The notes beneath the pieces were generated by a model. It searched no databases. It was not told the DNA's origin and saw only the letters and a list, made by a program, of their open reading frames with translations. From Prevotellaceae bacterium (GTDB taxonomy: Bacteria > Bacteroidota > Bacteroidia > Bacteroidales > Bacteroidaceae): DNA of 8,939 bases. A program made the position numbers and the translations under genes. Shown here piece after piece: positions 6,248 to 8,939 of this stretch; within the stretch, counting starts at the first letter, position 1, and each line of letters starts with the position of its first letter. Location of the stretch: positions 1 to 8,939 of the forward strand of contig JABZLB010000051.1 of assembly GCA_015256945.1 (NCBI GenBank), given 5' to 3'.

Positions 6248-8773
6248 ATGAATCTGACTTTAAAATCTTTTACTCTGCTTTTCTCCTTATTAATATGCAC
6301 ACTCCCAATAACAGGGAAAAGCAAAAAGAAAAACAAAGATGCCGAAAAGACTGAACTTACAACACCCAAAAGCAGCTTCGATACTGCCACTGGAGGCTAT
6401 ACTGTTCATCGGGGAACTATTGACATTTATTCTAAAGCCGACGGTTATCTCTTTGCCATTCCAAAGTCATTACTGGGCAAAGATCTTCTGCTAACGTCGC
6501 GCGTTTCAACCACAAGCGATAATGCAAGTACGGTTGCAGGCGAAATGCCTCACTCGCCAGTTCTCATTCAATTCTCTTATACAGGCGAACGATTCTACAT
6601 TCATAAGAAGTCGACAAAGAACATTTGCGACCCTAATTCTTCACTACAAGCTTCGTTTGAACGAAATTTTACTGCACCCATATGGAAATCATATAAGATT
6701 AAAGCTTCAAACGACAGTACTATTTTAGTAGATTTATCACCTCTCTTTACAGGAGATGTGAAGGAGCTTAACCCTTTTAAAACAGGCGTTCCACAGGCTA
6801 CAATGTCGGGGAGTCCTATTAATGACCTTTGCATGATAACCGGCATTAAGACGTTTCCCAGGAATGTTCAAATTAAATCACAGCTGGGATACAGTTCAAA
6901 AGGCGAGCCTTTCACGGTTACTATGACACGCAATATTATCGTGTTACCTGAAAAACCCATGCGCCCCCGCTATGCCGACCCGCGAATAGGATACTTTGAT
7001 GAGAAGAAGGAATACTTTACAGACAAGGAGGATGGCGTCGTACCCGTGTCGTATATTAAGCGTTGGAATCTTCAGCCTGTTGACTCATCAGCCTATCATC
7101 GCGGCGAATTGACCGAGGTTATTAAGCCTATTGTATTCTACATTGACACCGCAATCCCACGTAAATGGCGCCCATATATTAAAGAAGGTGTGCTTGAATG
7201 GAACAAGGCTTTCGAAAAGATTGGTTACAAGAATGTGATACAAGTAAAGGACTATCCCGCCAACGACCCTGAATTTGACCCTGATGATATTCGTTACAAT
7301 TGCTACCGAATGATCACCACTAACGTTGAAAACTCGATGGGACCATGCTGTTCCGACCCCCGGACAGGCGAAATAATACAGGGCGATGTTTTGTTTTATT
7401 TCAACAGTGTTAAGCTGCTTCATAACTGGCGTTTTGTACAAACGGCAGCCGTTGACGAAAAGGTCAGGGCACGAATATTTGATGATGAGCTTACGGGAAG
7501 CTCGCTCAGATATGTCGCTACACATGAAATTGGACATACTTTAGGCTTATTGCACAACTTCCGCGCATCGACAGCCTTTCCCGTTGACTCGCTACGCTCC
7601 GCGTCGTTTACACAGAAGTATGGTACCACGCCGTCTATTATGGACTATGCCCGCTATAATTACATAACCCAGCCTGGCGATAAAGGTGTTAACTTGTTGC
7701 CGCCACCATTGGGCGTATACGACGAGTATGCCATTGCTTGGGGCTATCGTCCTATCCCGTCGGCGGCCACACCCGAAGACGAATTAACCACACTGAACCA
7801 ATGGATACGTGAGAAAGAGCACAACCCCATGTACCTGTACGGACAGCAATATTTCTTTAATTCCGTAGACCCTACTTGCCAATCGGAAGACCTTGGCAAC
7901 GATGCCGTTAAAGCTGGTGAATACGGAATCAAGAACCTTAAGCTTATTATGAGCAAGCTCCCTGTTTGGTGTGTCGATCAAAATAGGGATTACAGGCGTC
8001 TGCAAGAGGCGTATACCGAAATAGCCGAGCAGCTCAAGCGCTATGTTTACCACGCTGTAATGTACGTAGGAAGCATTTATATGGACGATCCTGTTGCCGG
8101 TGACGGCCGGACAAACTACCATTTTATCGACCGCAATACGCAGTTGGCTGCTCTCCGTTTCGTTCTGAAGAACATTGCCGACCTGCCTAACTGGATGCTC
8201 AATAAAGAGGTTACCAACAAGACGGGCCTCATTATCTCCATTCCTGATTTGCAGGCACGATTCCTCAAAAGCCTGTTTGCTACTCCCATTGCCACCGCTC
8301 TCTCGTTATTTGAACAAATGGAACCCGCCAAGGCTCTGACGTATCAAACGCTCATGAACGAAATATACAACTTTGTATGGGCCAAGAGTTTGAAAGGCGC
8401 TACGCCCGATTTCTACGAGCGTCAGCTCCAGGTGGTATACGTAAGCTGCTTATTACGTGCGCTGTCTGCAAAGCAAGGCAGTCGGCTTTCTTCGATGTCC
8501 GCACTGAAAGAAAGTTTAAAATCTTTCGACCATAACTCTACATCATGCCATGTAGCTTCAGTAAACCATTACACAGATGAGCGTTCAACAGCTTTCTTCG
8601 ACTTTAATTCGATGGAAGATTTCAGAGCCATCAAGAACCCTGCCAACCAAGTAAAGGCCAACGAACTGTTTAAATTGCTGGCACGTTTGCGCCTTTCAGC
8701 ACCCTCAAAAACGCTCAAAGCCCACTATGACGTGTTGTATCGCGAGATTAAAAGCGCTCTGAACGAAAAGTAA
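6248..8773 (+). CDS. Exported zinc-dependent metalloprotease (DUF5117/DUF4953 family)
   Basis: This 841-residue protein has a metzincin-like active site and belongs to the Bacteroidota zinc-dependent metalloprotease family with DUF5118, DUF5117 and DUF4953 regions. A Sec signal peptide covers about residues 1-23. No convincing lipobox (LLIC is a poor match) and no C-terminal sorting domain are seen, so it is probably periplasmic or released. The N-terminal region (about 43-88, FDTATGGYTVHRGTIDIY) and the DUF5117 region (about 95-285, including RIGYFDEKKEYF) precede PIVFYIDTAIPRKWRPYIKE (294-313). The catalytic motif HEIGHTLGLLH spans residues 426-436: zinc ligands His426, His430 and His436, with base Glu427. 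A Met-turn SIMDYARYNY follows with Met465. The DUF4953 region continues to about 760. All key residues are intact, so it should be active. It may digest protein either to feed the importer or after uptake; the natural substrate is unknown. ATG 6248 starts the signal peptide. Cys367-Cys368 (GPCCSDPRTGE) is an unusual vicinal pair. Confidence 0.93.
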   Translation: MNLTLKSFTLLFSLLICTLPITGKSKKKNKDAEKTELTTPKSSFDTATGGYTVHRGTIDIYSKADGYLFAIPKSLLGKDLLLTSRVSTTSDNASTVAGEMPHSPVLIQFSYTGERFYIHKKSTKNICDPNSSLQASFERNFTAPIWKSYKIKASNDSTILVDLSPLFTGDVKELNPFKTGVPQATMSGSPINDLCMITGIKTFPRNVQIKSQLGYSSKGEPFTVTMTRNIIVLPEKPMRPRYADPRIGYFDEKKEYFTDKEDGVVPVSYIKRWNLQPVDSSAYHRGELTEVIKPIVFYIDTAIPRKWRPYIKEGVLEWNKAFEKIGYKNVIQVKDYPANDPEFDPDDIRYNCYRMITTNVENSMGPCCSDPRTGEIIQGDVLFYFNSVKLLHNWRFVQTAAVDEKVRARIFDDELTGSSLRYVATHEIGHTLGLLHNFRASTAFPVDSLRSASFTQKYGTTPSIMDYARYNYITQPGDKGVNLLPPPLGVYDEYAIAWGYRPIPSAATPEDELTTLNQWIREKEHNPMYLYGQQYFFNSVDPTCQSEDLGNDAVKAGEYGIKNLKLIMSKLPVWCVDQNRDYRRLQEAYTEIAEQLKRYVYHAVMYVGSIYMDDPVAGDGRTNYHFIDRNTQLAALRFVLKNIADLPNWMLNKEVTNKTGLIISIPDLQARFLKSLFATPIATALSLFEQMEPAKALTYQTLMNEIYNFVWAKSLKGATPDFYERQLQVVYVSCLLRALSAKQGSRLSSMSALKESLKSFDHNSTSCHVASVNHYTDERSTAFFDFNSMEDFRAIKNPANQVKANELFKLLARLRLSAPSKTLKAHYDVLYREIKSALNEK

Positions 8774-8890
8774 ATTGAACTATATTTCATTGATTTTATG
8801 AGGTTAACTCCTGGTATCCATTATTTTATCTACCGCTGTTAACATACAAATATAAAACAATGATTTCCCTATTTCACCATAAACTATCAC

Positions 8891-8939
8891 ATGAAAAAAT
8901 CAACATGGCGCAAGCATCATAAATGGTTCGGACTGATAC
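8891..8939 (+). CDS. PepSY-associated membrane protein, 5' end only
   Basis: Only 16 codons are in the window: MKKSTWRKHHKWFGLI, after which the window ends. The pattern of basic residues followed by W-R-K-x-H-K-W-x-G-L is typical of the first transmembrane helix of PepSY-associated (PepSY_TM) proteins of Bacteroidota, which often neighbour TonB-dependent iron, heme or siderophore receptors in the inner membrane. With so few residues the family call is tentative. The 117-base gap after the metalloprotease stop (8774-8890) is A/T-rich. It holds two GTTAAC hexamers (8803-8808 and 8838-8843) that could pair only weakly, no T-tailed terminator and no exact + strand TAnnTTTG box, so readthrough from the metalloprotease gene is plausible. 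Confidence 0.6.
   Translation, partial: MKKSTWRKHHKWFGLI

Noticed and set aside
7088..7537. 149-codon open frame on the - strand inside the metalloprotease gene
   Set aside because: It lies opposite highly conserved catalytic-domain sequence, has no recognisable domain, and is a by-product of the + strand codon pattern.
7784..8122. 112-codon open frame on the - strand inside the metalloprotease gene
   Set aside because: It is antisense to well-supported coding sequence and has no ribosome site or family resemblance.
8803..8843. Two GTTAAC hexamers as a possible terminator stem or repeat operator
   Set aside because: The pairing would be only 6 bp with a large loop and no T-run. GTTAAC also occurs inside the metalloprotease gene (near 7688), so the recurrence is close to chance.
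8847..8854. Perfect TAnnTTTG box on the - strand (TATATTTG)
   Set aside because: No matching -33 element at the right distance and no - strand gene downstream; likely chance in A/T-rich DNA.
1..8939. CRISPR array, tRNA/rRNA, insertion sequence or attachment site
   Set aside because: No regularly spaced direct repeats, cloverleaf, transposase-like coding sequence or terminal inverted repeats with target duplications were seen.

Overview
The window looks like an accessory nutrient-uptake locus of a Bacteroidota bacterium, most likely a Prevotella-type or related Bacteroidales organism. Four signs support this: a SusC/SusD (RagA/RagB) outer-membrane pair; a Bacteroidota promoter (TAnnTTTG -7 box) instead of an E. 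coli-type one; A/T-rich, weak Shine-Dalgarno translation starts; and a metalloprotease of the DUF5117/DUF4953 type common in this phylum. All supported genes are on the + strand. Species-level assignment is not possible from the sequence alone.

Layout. Bases 1-341 hold no gene I can name; one forward frame stays open from base 3 to 281 and could be the end of an upstream gene, but its translation is unfamiliar. A promoter lies at about 320-349, overlapped by two abutting perfect palindromes (311-320 and 320-335). A leader of about 120 nt follows, with another operator-like palindrome (392-406) and a tiny leader ORF (393-470). Then come a SusC-type TonB-dependent transporter (479-3751), a SusD-type surface lipoprotein (3765-5210), a lipoprotein resembling the zinc-peptidase lipoproteins of SusCD loci but without HExxH (5247-6164), an intergenic gap with a strong 13-bp inverted repeat (6171-6228), a large exported zinc metalloprotease with an intact HExxHxxGxxH motif and Met-turn (6248-8773), and the first 16 codons of a probable PepSY-associated membrane protein (8891 to the window edge).

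How they may work together (inference). SusC and SusD form a lidded outer-membrane importer energised by TonB. No glycosidase, sulfatase or polysaccharide lyase is present; the only enzyme is a protease. A peptide or protein-derived substrate, as for the P. gingivalis RagAB oligopeptide importer, is therefore more likely than a glycan. The PepSY-type neighbour raises a second possibility: PepSY membrane proteins often sit beside TonB-dependent iron or siderophore receptors, so the locus may release and import a metal- or heme-associated ligand from host protein. The degenerate peptidase-like lipoprotein could be a catalytically dead binding subunit of the surface complex. The 83-nt hairpin-bearing gap before the metalloprotease suggests that the last genes are expressed at a different level from the importer genes.
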